Source: Vanrija pseudolonga (Eukaryota; Basidiomycota; Tremellomycetes; Trichosporonales; Trichosporonaceae). From it: a stretch of DNA of 64,000 nt. This document shows positions 45,668-58,000 of the stretch, in pieces. The notes under the pieces are model-generated. The model saw nothing but the letters and a program-made list of their open reading frames with translations, was not told where the DNA came from and did no database searches. Position numbers and translations under genes: made by a program. The stretch is from NCBI RefSeq assembly GCF_020906515.1, contig NC_085850.1, positions 1,426,001 to 1,490,000 on the forward strand. The letters are read 5' to 3'. The stretch's first letter is position 1. The number at the start of each line of letters is the position of its first letter.

Positions 45668-48004
45668 TTAACGTGCCGCCGGCATGGAGGTGACACGGTG
45701 GCGATGGTGGTGGTGGGGGAGGTGGGTGACGGCACGACGGCGGATCTTGGACCAGCACATCTTTGCGTGGCCGCCTGGGTGCTCAGAGAGGTCCACTTCG
45801 TACGGCGAGTTGTGCTCGTGATCAAGCTCATCGGTGAGCTCCTCCTCGTCATCAGACGTGTCTTCGTCCTTGACGTAGGTGAAGGGCGTGAACTCGTGCG
45901 ACGCTGTTGGATTGAAGACTTGTTCAATAACCACCTCAGGGAGAATGTTGTGGTTCTTCTCGTCAAGCGAGTAGCGACCGCTGTCATGGTGGGCGTGGCG
46001 ATGGGCCCGTGGTGCCTGCTCGGGCGAGATCAGCGACTCTTGACGTGCTGGTCCAAAGCCGGAGAGTTGGGTTCGAGGGACGGCGTCACCAGGCAGCACT
46101 GGCTGGTCAAAGTAGTCCTTGGTATCGACATGGAGAGGGGTAGTTCGCAGGTTGGGCGAAGTCTGAGGCGACTCTGTCAAGAGTGCCCCACCCTTGCTCT
46201 GTCGATACTGCGCCATGTCGGGTGTACCGCGCAGGTCGTGCAGAGACGAGTTGGCGGACAAATGCTCAGAACCATTGAGGCGATGGCGATGCCTAGACTC
46301 CTCTGGGAGGAGGTGCTGTTCTACAGAAGTGTAGCGGTTCCTCGGTGCCGCCACAGCGCTGTACACTTTGGTGACACTGTTGTTTGAAGCCGAGGACCGG
46401 AATGACGGCCGGCCCGATATCGACGACGTGTCCGACTGTGACGAGATAGACGGACGGTGGTACAGTTGAACTGCCTGTTAGCCAGAATCGCAAAAGGACT
46501 GCAACTCACGATCACCAATGGCACTCTCTTCGGTGTGGAGCTCGTTGATACTGCGAACCAGGTGTCCATCCATCAACGACGGGGCGACCCAGTCCTGGTC
46601 GCCTCCAATAAAGCGCATGTTAACCGTCACACGCAACGTCGCGTTGGTCTTGCTATCCTTGAGGAGGAACCGACGAGAGGTTTTGCCAAGGTCCGCGAAT
46701 GGGGCGAGGTCGACATCGACATAGCCAAAGACAGAGCGGTCTCTGCCGGTAGAGTCGTCCGTCTTCTTGTCCGATTGATAAATCTCAAACTTGATACCAG
46801 CGTCGCTCTTGGCTCCACCAACGAGGTGCGGAAAGCTTTGTTCGGCAGTAAGGAGACCCTGCGACCCATCTGGTGTCTCGACGGGGAGGCGAATCACATA
46901 CTGGAGCTCCTGCTCCCACGTCACAGAGTGGGCCTTGATGGGCGTGATCTCCGTCATGCCCTTGCGTTCGCGTGACAAGTGCTCGCCGTCTTCCTCCAGC
47001 AGAGGAGACTCTACCGGCGCGGCCGTGCTCGGGAAGGCCTGTGACGAGTCTGAGACGGAGCTCCAACGCACTGATGGGTTCGACTCCCAGGGTCTGGAAG
47101 CCGTTAAGGATTGCGTGCGGGAGGACTTGGACAGGATCGAGGCCGAGTCGCGCATCGAGTCGGACTCGGCCAAGGACGAGGCAGTATTCGGAGCCACCGG
47201 GCTCTGGTTGGAACCACTGCTGCTGGCACTGAGCGGTACCGCGTCGTTCTCGTCTGCATTCTCGCCTAATCTCTCGGGCTCGTCGACAATCTGCCGGCTG
47301 TCGCCACCCGGCTTGATTTCGCCCACTGATTGTGCACGCAGACTTTGTCTCAGCGGCGTAGGGTCCGACCCCTTCTTCTCCTGCTTGCGCTTGCTTGGAA
47401 GGGCAGCCGGAAGCGTGTGCTCGCGGTGGGGAGCGAGCAAGGTGCCGCTACCGTTTCCTCTTGACTGCCCAGCCACAGTCGAGCCCGTGGTGGTGGTCGA
47501 GACGGAGCGGAGCGACATGGCGCTCGATGATGGGCGCAAGGTTCTAAGGTTTGGCATGCTGGGCTTGGGGGATATGCGGTTCTGCGGCCGTATGCGGCGG
47601 ACCGGAGAAGCTAGAAGCTGATCGGCATGGCGTGGACGGTGACCACGGAACTTCCACCGCACTGCAAACTCGCCCTCGAGCTGGGGAATATTGCTAAGCT
47701 CGTGAATGGTGATGTTGACCTGGAAGGTGGCATGCTTGGGGTGTTCAAACATCTTGCGAAGCTTGTTGCCAAACTTTGAGTGCGAGTGCGAGTCATCGGC
47801 GGTTGTGGTTGAGCTCGACTTGCCGCCCACTGTCGAGGCTGTGGAAACAACGCGGTTCGTTGTCGTCGACGCGCTGCGCATTGTCGGCGTCGCCGTTCTG
47901 CTTCGTATTGATGGGGCTGGAGTTGAACCTGTGCTCGAGTCAAAGTTGGTCGAAGAGCCGGGGACGTCGAGCGTCGACGATGACGCCTGCTTTGACCGAG
48001 CCAT
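45668..48004 (-). CDS. NT-C2 domain protein
   Basis: A 765-residue protein with an N-terminal C2-type domain, as in EEIG1 and EHBP1, which bind membranes or Rab-linked partners. Exons 46510-48004 and 45668-46470 join in phase over a 39-nt intron. The domain opens at about residue 93 with FQVNITIHELSNIPQLEGEF and VRWKF, and closes at about 428-466 with GYVDVDLAPFADLGKTSRRF and LRVTVNMRFI. A Ser-rich insert of roughly 230 residues interrupts it, much longer than usual. The tail is polar with acidic DEDTSDDEEELTDE and His-rich segments. A role in trafficking or septum membrane is inferred from the family. The ATG at 48004 is the first in a long, ATG-poor leader. Confidence 0.85.
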
Positions 48005-48888
48005 GGTTGGTCAGGTGTGCGCTCGACACTGGGTCGGCGAGGGGAACAAGGGACAGCGATTGAAACGGCTAGGCTGGGGAGATATATCGAGATCCTTGCT
48101 GCTGCTGGTGGGGGAGGGGATGGAGGGGGTAGGACGAGGACGGTGCCGTGGCGTCGGGGTGGTTGAGGAATGAATGTACTAAGTGATGATGGCTTGACAA
48201 GGCGTCGTGGTCGTGGGGTGCGGCCGTGTGACGACGATAAAAGTGAGCGTGTCTCGAGTGGACAGATTGTCGCGGTTGTTGTCGTCGTCGTCGTCGTCGT
48301 TGTCGTCACCGTCGTTGGGAGCGTTGGGGAGGACAAAGTCTTGGGGATTGATGGCCGTTTCGAAAGGAGGCGAGGCGGCTAAGTGATCAGCGCCATCACC
48401 TTTGTGCGTGGTCAATGTCGCAACGAGGCTGGCGGCGTCGGTGAGAGGGAAGGCGGGGGTGGGTGAGGGGGGGTGGAGCACTCTGCGGGTGGAGGCGTCA
48501 AGAGAGGCGTGTGGGCCGTGATCGTTGTCGGGGCCAGCGGCGAGAGAGACGACGAAAGCACCGGGGGGGTCGTGCGCCGCGCCGAGAGATGCAACCCTTG
48601 TTGTCGTCGCGTCCACGTGTCGGCAACAGCCAAGTCGGGAGGGATAACGCTGATAATAGACACTCGACTGATCCACAAAGGACCCGTAGTTGTAGATGAT
48701 GATGGCGGGGTAGTTGCTGACAGAGAGAGAGACGAGGGAAGTAGATGTGAGGATGGGAATGCGAGTGTCGATGGGGGGCAGCGGAGCAGACGACGAGGAG
48801 GAGATTGACGTCGTGGCCCGCCGGGTATCGCGCCGTCGGTCACCAAGAGTGGAAACTTTTGAATCGTCGCGTCGAGACGCGGTGCGGC
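48005..48888 (-). promoter_or_regulatory. ATG-poor leader of the NT-C2 gene
   Basis: Read on the minus strand, these 884 bases hold only one ATG (48396), which starts a five-codon frame. The block is pyrimidine-rich on that strand, with a GAC repeat (GTC on the plus strand, about 48280-48300). This pattern suggests a long 5' UTR, as for the bZIP gene. Confidence 0.5.
48379..48396 (-). promoter_or_regulatory. Five-codon upstream ORF (MALIT) before the NT-C2 gene
   Basis: ATG GCG CTG ATC ACT TAG stands 374 bases before the main start and is the only upstream ATG in 884 bases. If transcribed, it may tune translation. Confidence 0.4.
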
Positions 48889-50666
48889 ATACAATGACCA
48901 CTAGCGGCGACCCAAGATGACACTAGACAGACAAGAGGCGTCCAGGCTTTGTCTGTGCCGAGAGGATGTTGATACTTGTAGTGATTCAAGGCGTTTGTAT
49001 GCTTGCAGACGACCTCGATCTTGTCCTCGTTGTATGCATGCTGCAGCACCCAGCCCCCGCCCGCCTCGGTGGTGACGTCCCCCCACCCCGGCTGCCCTCC
49101 CCGGCGGCCCAACCAAAATGGGCGAGCGTGGCCACTGGCAGGTGTTGTGCCCCTGAGAGCCAGACCTGCGGGCGTGCCGTTCAGCTGCCCGCCGCGCCTG
49201 CCCCGTGGTCGGTCGGCCACCCTGCCGCTCACTGTCCCTGGTGGTTCATTTGGCATATTGGGCTTGGATGCCCGACACGCTCGCAGTCATGTATACGATA
49301 TTGCCCCATGCCGCATAACGGGAATAAACGTACATGCTGGCGACACTCCAGGCACACTCCCCCATCATGCACGAACAATACAAGTTGCCAGCTCTATTTC
49401 CAGTTATCAGCCGTTGTGGGGTTCATTGGGGCGGCGCGGAATGCAGACTTGGATGCACTGGTGGGGTTGTGGATACTCGGAGACGGTGTCGTGATTGATG
49501 CCCGATAGCCTGCACTGCGGCGGGCACGGTTGCATCGCATTTATGCGCAGCTGCGGCGCCGAGACAACACAGCCGCGCCGCTCTCCACTCTCTCGCTCCG
49601 CGCCGCAGCTCCACCCAACAAGCTGCCCGCTGCCCTCGTTCGCGTTCAGGAACTGACGTGAACCGCCCAGACCTGGGAACATTGCTCCACATTCCATCGT
49701 ATCTGGCTAGTCTGACTATAAAACGGCAGGCGACGTGACGAGCGAGCACGCTGCCGCACCCCAATGCAACGTTTCGTGTTCGTAAAGCGTGGGGATGCAT
49801 GCCGCGAGGGGTCTCACGCGCAGATCTCGTCGCGGGTATGTAGCCGCTGGTGGGCATGTCATGTCATGTGGATGGAGTGAACAAGCGAGCAAGGTGCAAC
49901 ATTGTGCAAAGCAGCGACAGGTCGCAATTGGGGCAGAGGCAGCCGGCCACCAACTGTCGTGGCGGCTGACAACTACAAGCTCGGTCGGTGATGGGCAAGG
50001 TCAGTCTGTCAGTCAGTCAGGCAGTCGGCAGACGCCATCCCGGCGACTGGCACGGGTCAACGCTATGGGCGGAACAGTGTCCACCAGCCGTGACGCCGAG
50101 GTAGCAGCGTCGGTCGGTGGTCAGTCCGCTGCGGCGCGGGGCGGGGTTGAGGGCCGCTCCCAAGCCTTGAATGGCGAGGCGGAGGGTGTGAGCCGCGCCA
50201 CCTCAACTTGCTGCCTACCACCCTGCTGGGGGGCCGTTCAACCGCCTGTAGGTCACGAGGAGCTCGTGTCCCCGTGGCTAAACTGCTGAAAACGTGTCCT
50301 TTGTGGCCGACTTTGGGCCGCTCGGAAGAGGGGGCTCCGAGTGCAGTTTGCCATTGTTTGCGGCAAGTGGGACCAATGCCGCCGGCCTGAGGGAGCCTTT
50401 TTCCTGAGCACCCAAACGAAAACCTCTCGACGCCGCCGGGAGGGGCTTCGGTTGGGTCGGTCGTGACTCTTCCCCCCGCGCTTTCGCTCGTGATTCCTTT
50501 CACTTACCACTTACACTACTCATCTCATTCGCAACTGCTCCTCCAGCAACTGTGCCATAGTCACAAGAGCGCACAGACAACAGAAAACTACACAGATCGC
50601 CGATACCCCTTTAGCCCATCTTTCCCTTTCCCTCCTACCCCGCCCCCCCGCTCCACAACACGCAAA
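48889..50666. other. Intergenic, with TATA-like site and SYM1 leader
   Basis: About 1.8 kb with no gene I can support. A plus-strand TATAAAA at 49717-49723 is followed by an open frame from an ATG at 49795 to 50289, about 164 codons of Gly, Ser and Arg-rich sequence with no recognisable domain; I do not call it a gene. The last 290 bases before 50667 lack ATG and are C/T rich, fitting a SYM1 leader. Confidence 0.4.
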
Positions 50667-51955
50667 ATGGCCGGCCTCCTCAACGCCTACACCTCCTTCC
50701 TGGGCCGTCGCCCCATGCTTGGCAACATTGCCACCTCAGCAGTGAGTTGGCCGATCTGGTCACGCCGGTTCACCCACTGACGCCGTCGCAGGTCCTCTTC
50801 GCCACCGGTGACGGTTAGTCTTGGCCGGGCATAAACAACGCCCCACTCACACCTCAGTCATTGCGCAGCAGGCCGTCGAGAAGAAGGGCCTCAAGAACCA
50901 CGACCTCGCGAGGACTGGGTACGTGCTTGGTGATGCTTGTCGAGTCTGGTGGACGCTGGCTGACGCTGGACGCGCACGTTTTCTGTCCTTCCCTCGACTC
51001 TACCCCACCCCCGCATCGGCTCAACTGCTCAATCCGCTCACCCACTGACGCACTCGACTGTCCCTCCACCACCGACCTGGTTCACCCACACAGCCGCATC
51101 GTCATCTGGGGAGCAGGCATCTTTGCCCCGCTCGTCACCGTCTGGTTGCGCGCGCTCGACAAGATCCCCATCAAGAACAAGATCGCCGGGACGATCACCC
51201 GCGTCGCCGCTGATCAGCTCATCGCCGCGCCGACGTTCTTGACTGGTGCGTGTGGCGTCGTGGCGTCGCTGTCCCCGTACTGACCACCCAGGCTTCTTCA
51301 CTGTCATGACTCTGCTCGAGGGCAAGGACCTCGCCGCGGCCAAGCAGAAGTGGCACGAGGTGGGTTGGCGCGGGAGCAGAGAGTCTTGGTCGTGTTGGTC
51401 TTCACCGACGCTCCTCTCCTCCCACCAAGCAGACGCGAGGCCTGAGTTAACCCTTGCAGTCCTTCTTCCCCACCCTCAAGGCTAACTGGACTCTGTGAGT
51501 GTGCTGCCAGAATGAGGGCCTAGGAGCAGCAGACTTACGACCGACAGCTTTGTTCCCTTCCAGGCCATCAACCTTGTAAGTTTCGGCTTATGTCTCTCTC
51601 GTACCTCCAAGCTGACATCCACAGGGTGTAAGTTGTCAATACGAAGCGAAGCGGCTGCGTGCGGCGGCTTCCGTCCCGTCGGACTCGGGTTATTGCAAGC
51701 TCCGCGCTGCGTCGCCCCTGCGCAGCACTCGGGCTCGCCCCTGCCCCAGTGGCAGCACGCACCTCTACACTGGCCACGTGCTGACAACCCCAGCTCATCC
51801 CCCTCCAGTACCGTGTCCTCGCCATCAACGCCGTCAACATCCCGTGGAACACCTTCCTGTCGGTCCAGAACTCGAAGGGCGCCGCAAAGGCGGCCGCCGC
51901 GAGCAAGGCGGACGGCGACGTTGCTCTGGCTTCGGCCAAGGCTGAGCTCGCCTAA
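50667..51955 (+). CDS. SYM1: Sym1/Mpv17-family mitochondrial inner-membrane protein
   Basis: A 201-residue Mpv17/PMP22-family protein; yeast Sym1 is a mitochondrial membrane channel needed under heat and on ethanol. Nine exons fit in phase: 50667-50741, 50792-50813, 50858-50918, 51094-51245, 51292-51359, 51460-51494, 51548-51575, 51625-51627 and 51794-51955. The family order is clear: an N-terminal [30 protein letters not shown], then [20 protein letters not shown], and the signature [13 protein letters not shown] followed by [14 protein letters not shown] and PWNTFLS. The 3-nt exon (GGT, one Gly) is predicted because the family has one residue between INF/INL and the LIPLQYR block; skipping it would leave the frame intact. 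The tail is Ala/Lys-rich. Confidence 0.92.
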
Positions 51956-53051
51956 GCCGTGGCGTGTCGTTTCTTCATTGCATCCATCAGCGGCGGACAG
52001 CACGCGCCTTAATACAGTAGACAGGTTTTCTGGCATAGAATGATACAGCATACCCCGTGCGCAGTGCGCAGACTCGTTTGACACGCGCGCGCCACGAGCG
52101 TTATCAGGGCTTTGTATCCCTCGCACTCGCGTGGCCTCGCACCCCGATCCGGTCAGGCCGGAGCTCGGTGTGTATGTGTGTTGCGCCCGATGTCGCTAGA
52201 TACCATCTTGATCCGCTCACACCGGGGGTGTGGTGGTGTCGCGAGGCAGATGATAGCTGTTATCGCAGTGTAGGCGGCGGAGGTGGTCGAGGCACGTTCT
52301 AGACTGCCCCACAACGCGCCAACACGACCCAACGTGCCCGTCTCGCCACCAGCACCACAAGCACCTCTACCCCGCAGCACAAGCACAAGCACCAGGACCA
52401 CCCCGAAAAGCTGCACCGATCGAAAGCATACCAAACGCGCATTTCCAAGATGCCCTGCAAGCCAAATTTCCAGCAGGAGCGTGCAGGCGACCAGCGGCTC
52501 GGGCCAATGAGCGCGCGAGAAGGGGTCACAGGGGTCACAAGGGCAGGCCGTTATCAGGTTTTCGGCGCTGCCCGGATGCTTCGACCGACAGCACTGCCGA
52601 GGTAGGTGGGTGTGAGCTGGTGTGATAGTGGCAGCCGTGGTGCACAGACACGGGGTGTGTGTATCATGATGCATCATGCGGCAGGGGTAGGGGGTAGGGG
52701 GCAGCAGAGCAAGCAGGAGATGCAGTGGAGAGCCCATGGACGCGTCGTCGTGCATGCTCGCTCGCTTGCTGCGCTCCTCTGCTGCGCTGTACATGCATCG
52801 GCGGGCCGAGCCGACCGCCCAGCACCCACCGTCGGGCCATTCGTGAAGAGATAACCGCCGCCCTGGAGGGCTTTTTTGGGAGCAAGCAGTATTTGCACAA
52901 GGGAGGGGAGGGGGGAGGGGGCATGTAGAAAGTCGTCTAGCCTGATTGTTCTTCTGTTCTCGTCTGTCCATCTCTCTCTCTCTATCTCTCTTACACAACT
53001 CCTCCCCGGGCTCCCCCCAACCGCCAGCGGTCCCCCCAGCCCACCCCAACA
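51956..53051. other. Intergenic: SYM1 3' flank and permease promoter
   Basis: This 1096-bp gap holds no gene; the minus-strand frame across it is Cys- and His-rich shadow. The last 80 bases before the permease ATG are strongly C/T rich (CTCTCTCTCTCTATCTCTCT at 52971-52991). Confidence 0.45.
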
Positions 53052-54833
53052 ATGTCCGACATTGAAAAGAAGGCCGGCCTCGAGGCCGAGGCCGAAACAG
53101 GCATCACGCGCCCCGACGGCAGCTCGACCTCGAGCGAGCAGCTCAAGCCAGGCGGCAAGTGGGACACGTTCCAAAGGTACAATGCCAAGCTCGAGGCTGC
53201 GCTCGGCATCGAGGCGGTGAGTGTAGCGCAGCGGTGACGACGGTGGTGGTGTCGGTGTCGGTGTCGGCGGCGGCGTGCAGAAATGTGCACAGTCAGTCGC
53301 TATCGCTCCACAAAAATGTGGCACTGCGGCGGCGCACTGGTCAATGCGGCCACACGGCTATTTTTACCCCGCGTCGAAGCGAGCGAGCGAACGTCTCACA
53401 AAGGACAAAGCTGACCCCCCTTGCAGCGCGGCATTGAACGCGTGCCAGAGAACGAGCGCCCCGACCACCGTCTATGGGGCAACCTGACGCTGTGGCTGAG
53501 CGCGAACTGCGTGCTGCCGACGTTCGGCGTCGGCATCCTCGGCCCGCTGCTCTTCGACCTCGGGCTGGGCGACAGCATGCTCACGATTGTGTTCTTCGTG
53601 CTGGCCTCGGCGACCCTCCCGGCCTTCTGCTCGACGTTCGGCCCGCGCCTCGGCCTGCGCCAGATGACCTCGTCGCGCTTCTCCTGGGGCTGGTGGGGCG
53701 CCAAGGGCGTCGCGTGCCTCAACTGCGTCGCGTGCGTCGGCTGGTCGGTCGCCAACACTATCGGCGGCGCGCAGACCCTCTCCGCTGTGGGCGACTACAA
53801 GTTCTCCGCGGCAGTCGGCACCGTCATCATCGCGCTGTGTACCCTCGTCGTCGGCCTGTTCGGTTACAAGCACGTCCACCGCTACGAACAGTACGCGTGG
53901 ATCCCCACCGCCATCACGTACCTCGTCGTCCTCGGCGTCGCGGCCAAGCACCTCGTCAACACGCCCATGGGCACTGGCCGCGCGGAAGCCGCCTCTGTCC
54001 TCTCGTTCGGCGGCGTCATCTGGGGCTTTGAGATCGGATGGGTGTCCCTCGCGTCAGACTACAACGTCTACATGCCCGCCGACGCCAGTTCGGCCCGCGT
54101 CTTCATGTGGACGTACCTCGGCCTCGCGGTCCCCGGCGTGCTCGTCATGTGGCTCGGTGCGGCGATTGCGGCCGCCGCCTCGGCCGGCGCGCTGCCCGGC
54201 GCCTCGGCGACGCTCGCCAACTGGAACGCGGCGTACGCTACCAACGAGCTCGGCGGCCTCATCCGCGAGGTCATGGTCCCGCCCCTCCACGGCGGCGGCA
54301 AGTTCTTCATGGTGCTGCTTGTGCTTTCGGTCATCGCGAACAACATCATCAACGTCTACTCGATGGGCATGAGCATCAGCGTCATCTCCAAGTACCTCGC
54401 GTACGTGCCCCGTCTCGTCTGGCCCATCGTCATTACCGCCATCTACATCCCGCTCGCGATCGTCGGCGCCGACCGCTTCGCCGCCACGCTGCAGGACTTC
54501 CTCTCGGTCCTCGGCTACTGGCTCGCAATCTTCGTCGTTGTCGTCGTCGAGGAGCACTTCATCTTCCGCAAGGGCAAGTTTGACAACTACAACGCCAAGG
54601 AGGCGTGGAACAACAGGACCCTGCTGCCCATTGGTCTCGCCGCCCTCGCGTCCTTCTGCTTTGGTGCGGCTGGCGCCGCCGTCGGCATGGCCCAGGTCTG
54701 GTGGATCGGCCCCCTCGGCGCAAAGGTCGGTGGCGAGTTTGGTGGCGACATCGGCTTCGAGCTCGCCTCGGGCTTCACTGCAGTAGTGTACCCCATCTTC
54801 CGTTATCTCGAGATCAAGTACACCGGCAGGTAG
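53052..54833 (+). CDS. Purine-cytosine permease, Fcy2 family (NCS1)
   Basis: A 523-residue plasma-membrane proton symporter for purines and cytosine. Exons 53052-53216 and 53427-54833 join in phase. A 55-residue acidic cytosolic N-terminus is followed by about twelve membrane helices. Family marks include LWGNLTLWLSANCVLPTFGVG with GPLLFDLGLGDS, the TSSRFSWGWWGAKGV block, and a conserved SLASDYNVYMP loop. The second half shows NIINVYSMGMSISV and the final EEHFIF motif with GKFDNYNAKEAWN. Fcy2 in yeast also takes up the drug 5-fluorocytosine, so this gene could influence sensitivity; that is family knowledge, not seen here. Confidence 0.95.
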
Positions 54834-55044
54834 TAGTAGTTTTGGGTTTGTAGATTGGTTTAATAGGCACATGAATGGGCTCGTGATTCGACCAACTTGC
54901 TTCGCACTGACCTCCCCCACTGGCATCGTGCCACGCACAACCTCACGGCCCATCTAATTACATCAAACTCATTACACCACGCGTTTATGTCACTAACCCG
55001 GCACCACACCGCATCAAGACGGGCATATCTACCACCCTCGCACT

Positions 55045-58000
55045 CTACGACGCAGCACGTCCGTTGCCGTTGTGGTGCTGCTCGTCACCTCGCTCGCTGT
55101 TTGGGTACGACCCGTCGTGCTGCTGGGGCACACCCTGGCCGTCAAACATGGTCTGGCGGAACGCAGGATTCGGGCTGCCCCAGCCAGGCGCGTTGGGCGA
55201 CGGCATACCCTGCATGCCGTACGGCGAAGGGAACGCGCCGTACATGCTCGGCGCAGGCATGAAGCCGTACCCGTAGCCGCCGGCGAACGGCGGGGAGGAC
55301 GGGCGCATGCTGCCAGCCGGCGACGCGCGTCCGTCGCCACCACGAGGGTCGTCGCCCATCTGCGAGCCAGCCTGCGACATGGCCATCATCGTCTGCTGGT
55401 ACGCTAACTGAGCAGCGTACATAGCCTGCTGCTGCGCCGCGGGGTTCATCATGCCGTAGGGCTGTGAAAGCATCAGTATGTGTCCCCACAAAGGTCGCCG
55501 CTGCACTCACGTTGTAGCCCATCGCCGGAGGCATGCCGTACGGAGGGTAGCCCTGTGCGTACGGGTTGCCGTACATGCCACTGTGCATCGACTGGCTCTC
55601 CACCTGCTGGCGTTGGAGCTCCTCAATCTTGCGCTGACGGTCCTCGGCAAGGCGGCGCTCGCGGTCGCGCTCGGTGAGTGTGGCACCGATACCACCTGCG
55701 TTCTTGCGGTCGGCCTCGTGCGCCGCGACCTGGCCGAGCAGACCCGTCTGAGGAGGAGGCGGCTTGGCCGGCACATTGACGAGAGCCGAACCCGTCTCGC
55801 GCGCGACCTCCTCCTGGCGCTTGGCCGAGCGGTCGTCCTTGTCCTGCATACCAGCCGCAAGCAGACCGCCGGGGAGGAACGCCTTCGTGAGCGCAACGGA
55901 CGGCTCGTCAAGCTGCACAAACGTGCCCTTGTTCTCCGTCATGCCGTGCTCAACGGCAAAGTTGGCGTTCCAAACGTTCTGCTTGAGTGCAGGAGGCGCA
56001 GGCAAGGGGCCCGCATTGCGCGGCTGCTGAGGCAGCTGCCTGTGCGGCGCCGGTGGGCTGCGCGATCGTGGGCGAGGCTCGATGATGCTCGGCGGCGGCT
56101 GGTAGAACGAGTCGTTGTCACGGATGCTGTCCCTGTACTGGTCGCGGTACATGTCACGCTCGGGGACGTAGTTTCCATAGTTGCGGTCGGTACGCTCGTT
56201 GCGATCGTAGTTCTCGTATTGCTGCTGAGGCTGCTGGCGGCCTCCTGGGACAGGAGGGAGGGCACGAGGCACGCTGTCGCGGCGAGGCAAGTTGGTCGGC
56301 TCGGGAAGAGGATGCCTGGGCTGCGTAGCGACAGGTGAGTCCTCGTCCTCATCCTCGTCTTCACTTCCGCTCCAAATCTCTCCACCGCGCTGCTGGTTGT
56401 TGCCCTTGGCACGCTTGCCGCCACCAGGGACAGCCATGGCGGATCGCTGCTCGGCAGCGGCGGCCTCGGCCTTGGCGCGGCGCTCAGCCGCCGCCTTGGA
56501 GGGAGCGAACGACGAGCGCGTCTCGGGGGCCCCGACAGCAGCAGCGACAGCCGCGCCCGCAGCAACGACTGCAGACGTGGGCGGCGTGGGGAGGTGGCCT
56601 TTGTTCCGGACGGGAGACGTCGGCTGCTCGGCAAAGGCCATGTACGCGGCGGCGTCGTTGGCAAGGTCGTGGCTCGTGTTCGAAGCGGGGATGCCAACGC
56701 TGCTAGGCGGTGCGCGTCCAGGCGACGAATGGAGCGACCTCTGCTCCGGCGACTGGGGCGAAAGCGAGTTCGCGTTCTGCAGCGGAGGTGAGAGCGCCTT
56801 GCGCGCCGGCTCGGGGGAAAGGGGCTTGCGAACAGGTTCGGGGGAAAGGGGCTTGCGCACAGGTTCGGGTGACCTATTAAGAGACTCGGTCGAGCGCTCC
56901 GCAGGAGAGGCCTCGGGAATGACTGGAGGGATAACCTTGGCCTCGTCACTGCGTGCACTGCTGGGTGAAGGACCAAGTGCCGAGCGAGGGGTAGGAGCGG
57001 CACGCGCACCCGACGGACGACGTGTGACCTGGTCGGAGCGCTGGGTCTCGGTGACGATTGTAGGGCGAGGCGGCTTCTCCTGCTCGGGAGTAGGCAGCTT
57101 GGCCACAATGGGGGCGGCCACGGGCGCGGGCGCGGGCGCAGCCACAGGCGCGGCGGGTGCCGGTGCCGGTGCCGGAGCGGCGGGCTCCTCAACCATGTTC
57201 ATGAGGTATAGAGCGGCCGGCTCTTCTCTGAGGCCAGCCTGGAGCGGCTCCGACGACGGAATTCTGTGCGGCTTGGGAGCGTGGAGCTCGTTCTTGTTAC
57301 CCGAGGCAATGGCAGCTGCGCCAGCAATCCCAGCGGCGGCGGCAGCTGCGCCTGTCGCGGCGAGAACCTTGGGCTGGGCGAAGTACGACGACTTCTCGGG
57401 CTCGGGGGCGGGAGGCGGGGTGATGGCCTTGGTAACGACGACTCGGTCGGTCGTGATGGCGTGCGGCCCATACGAGTTGGCGCGGCTCGGGGGTTGCGAG
57501 CCGCCCCTCGCCTGGGCCTGGAAGCTGTGCGAGTCGTGGCTGATGGTGGGCGTCTGCGTGACGGGCGTAGAGTGGGCAGAGTGGTTGCTGGCGAGAGGGG
57601 TTCTTCCAGACTCCTGCGACCAGATGGTCGGGTTGGTCTGCGAGGCCGGCGTCTCAGCAGGGGCAGACAGCTGCTCCTCCGAATCGTTGCCGTGACGGCC
57701 AAACGTCGCGTGGGAGCGAGAAGGCGAAGCGGATCTCTCCTCGGAAACAGCCTTGGTCTCGGCCACAGGGGGCACGCCAACGACAGAACGGATAAGGGGC
57801 TCGGGCTTGGCCTGCGGCTGAGGGCGGTGGGTCGAGTTCTGGCGCGAGGCCTCAGCCTCGGTAATAGGCGTGAGGGAGCGATTGTCCAGAAGAGTGGGAG
57901 GCGACTTCTGCTTGGGCTCATCGTTGTTGAACGATAAAGGAGGAAGACGGAACGAGTCCTCCTTGAGCTTGGGCGGAGACGACTGTTGGAGATTGTCGTC

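Noticed and set aside
47070-47095. A GGTTCGACTCC stretch resembling a tRNA B box
   Set aside because: It lies inside the NT-C2 coding exon, with no A box or cloverleaf around it.
48179-48901. A 240-codon minus-strand frame upstream of the NT-C2 gene
   Set aside because: The low-complexity Thr/Asp content and absence of an early ATG in that frame fit an untranslated leader better.
52153-53052. A 299-codon minus-strand frame across the permease promoter
   Set aside because: It starts within the permease start region, is rich in Cys, His and Arg, and has no conserved pattern.
56292-57695. A 467-codon open frame antisense to the Caf120-like gene
   Set aside because: It overlaps the Ser/Pro/Ala-rich disordered part, whose codons leave the opposite strand open by composition.
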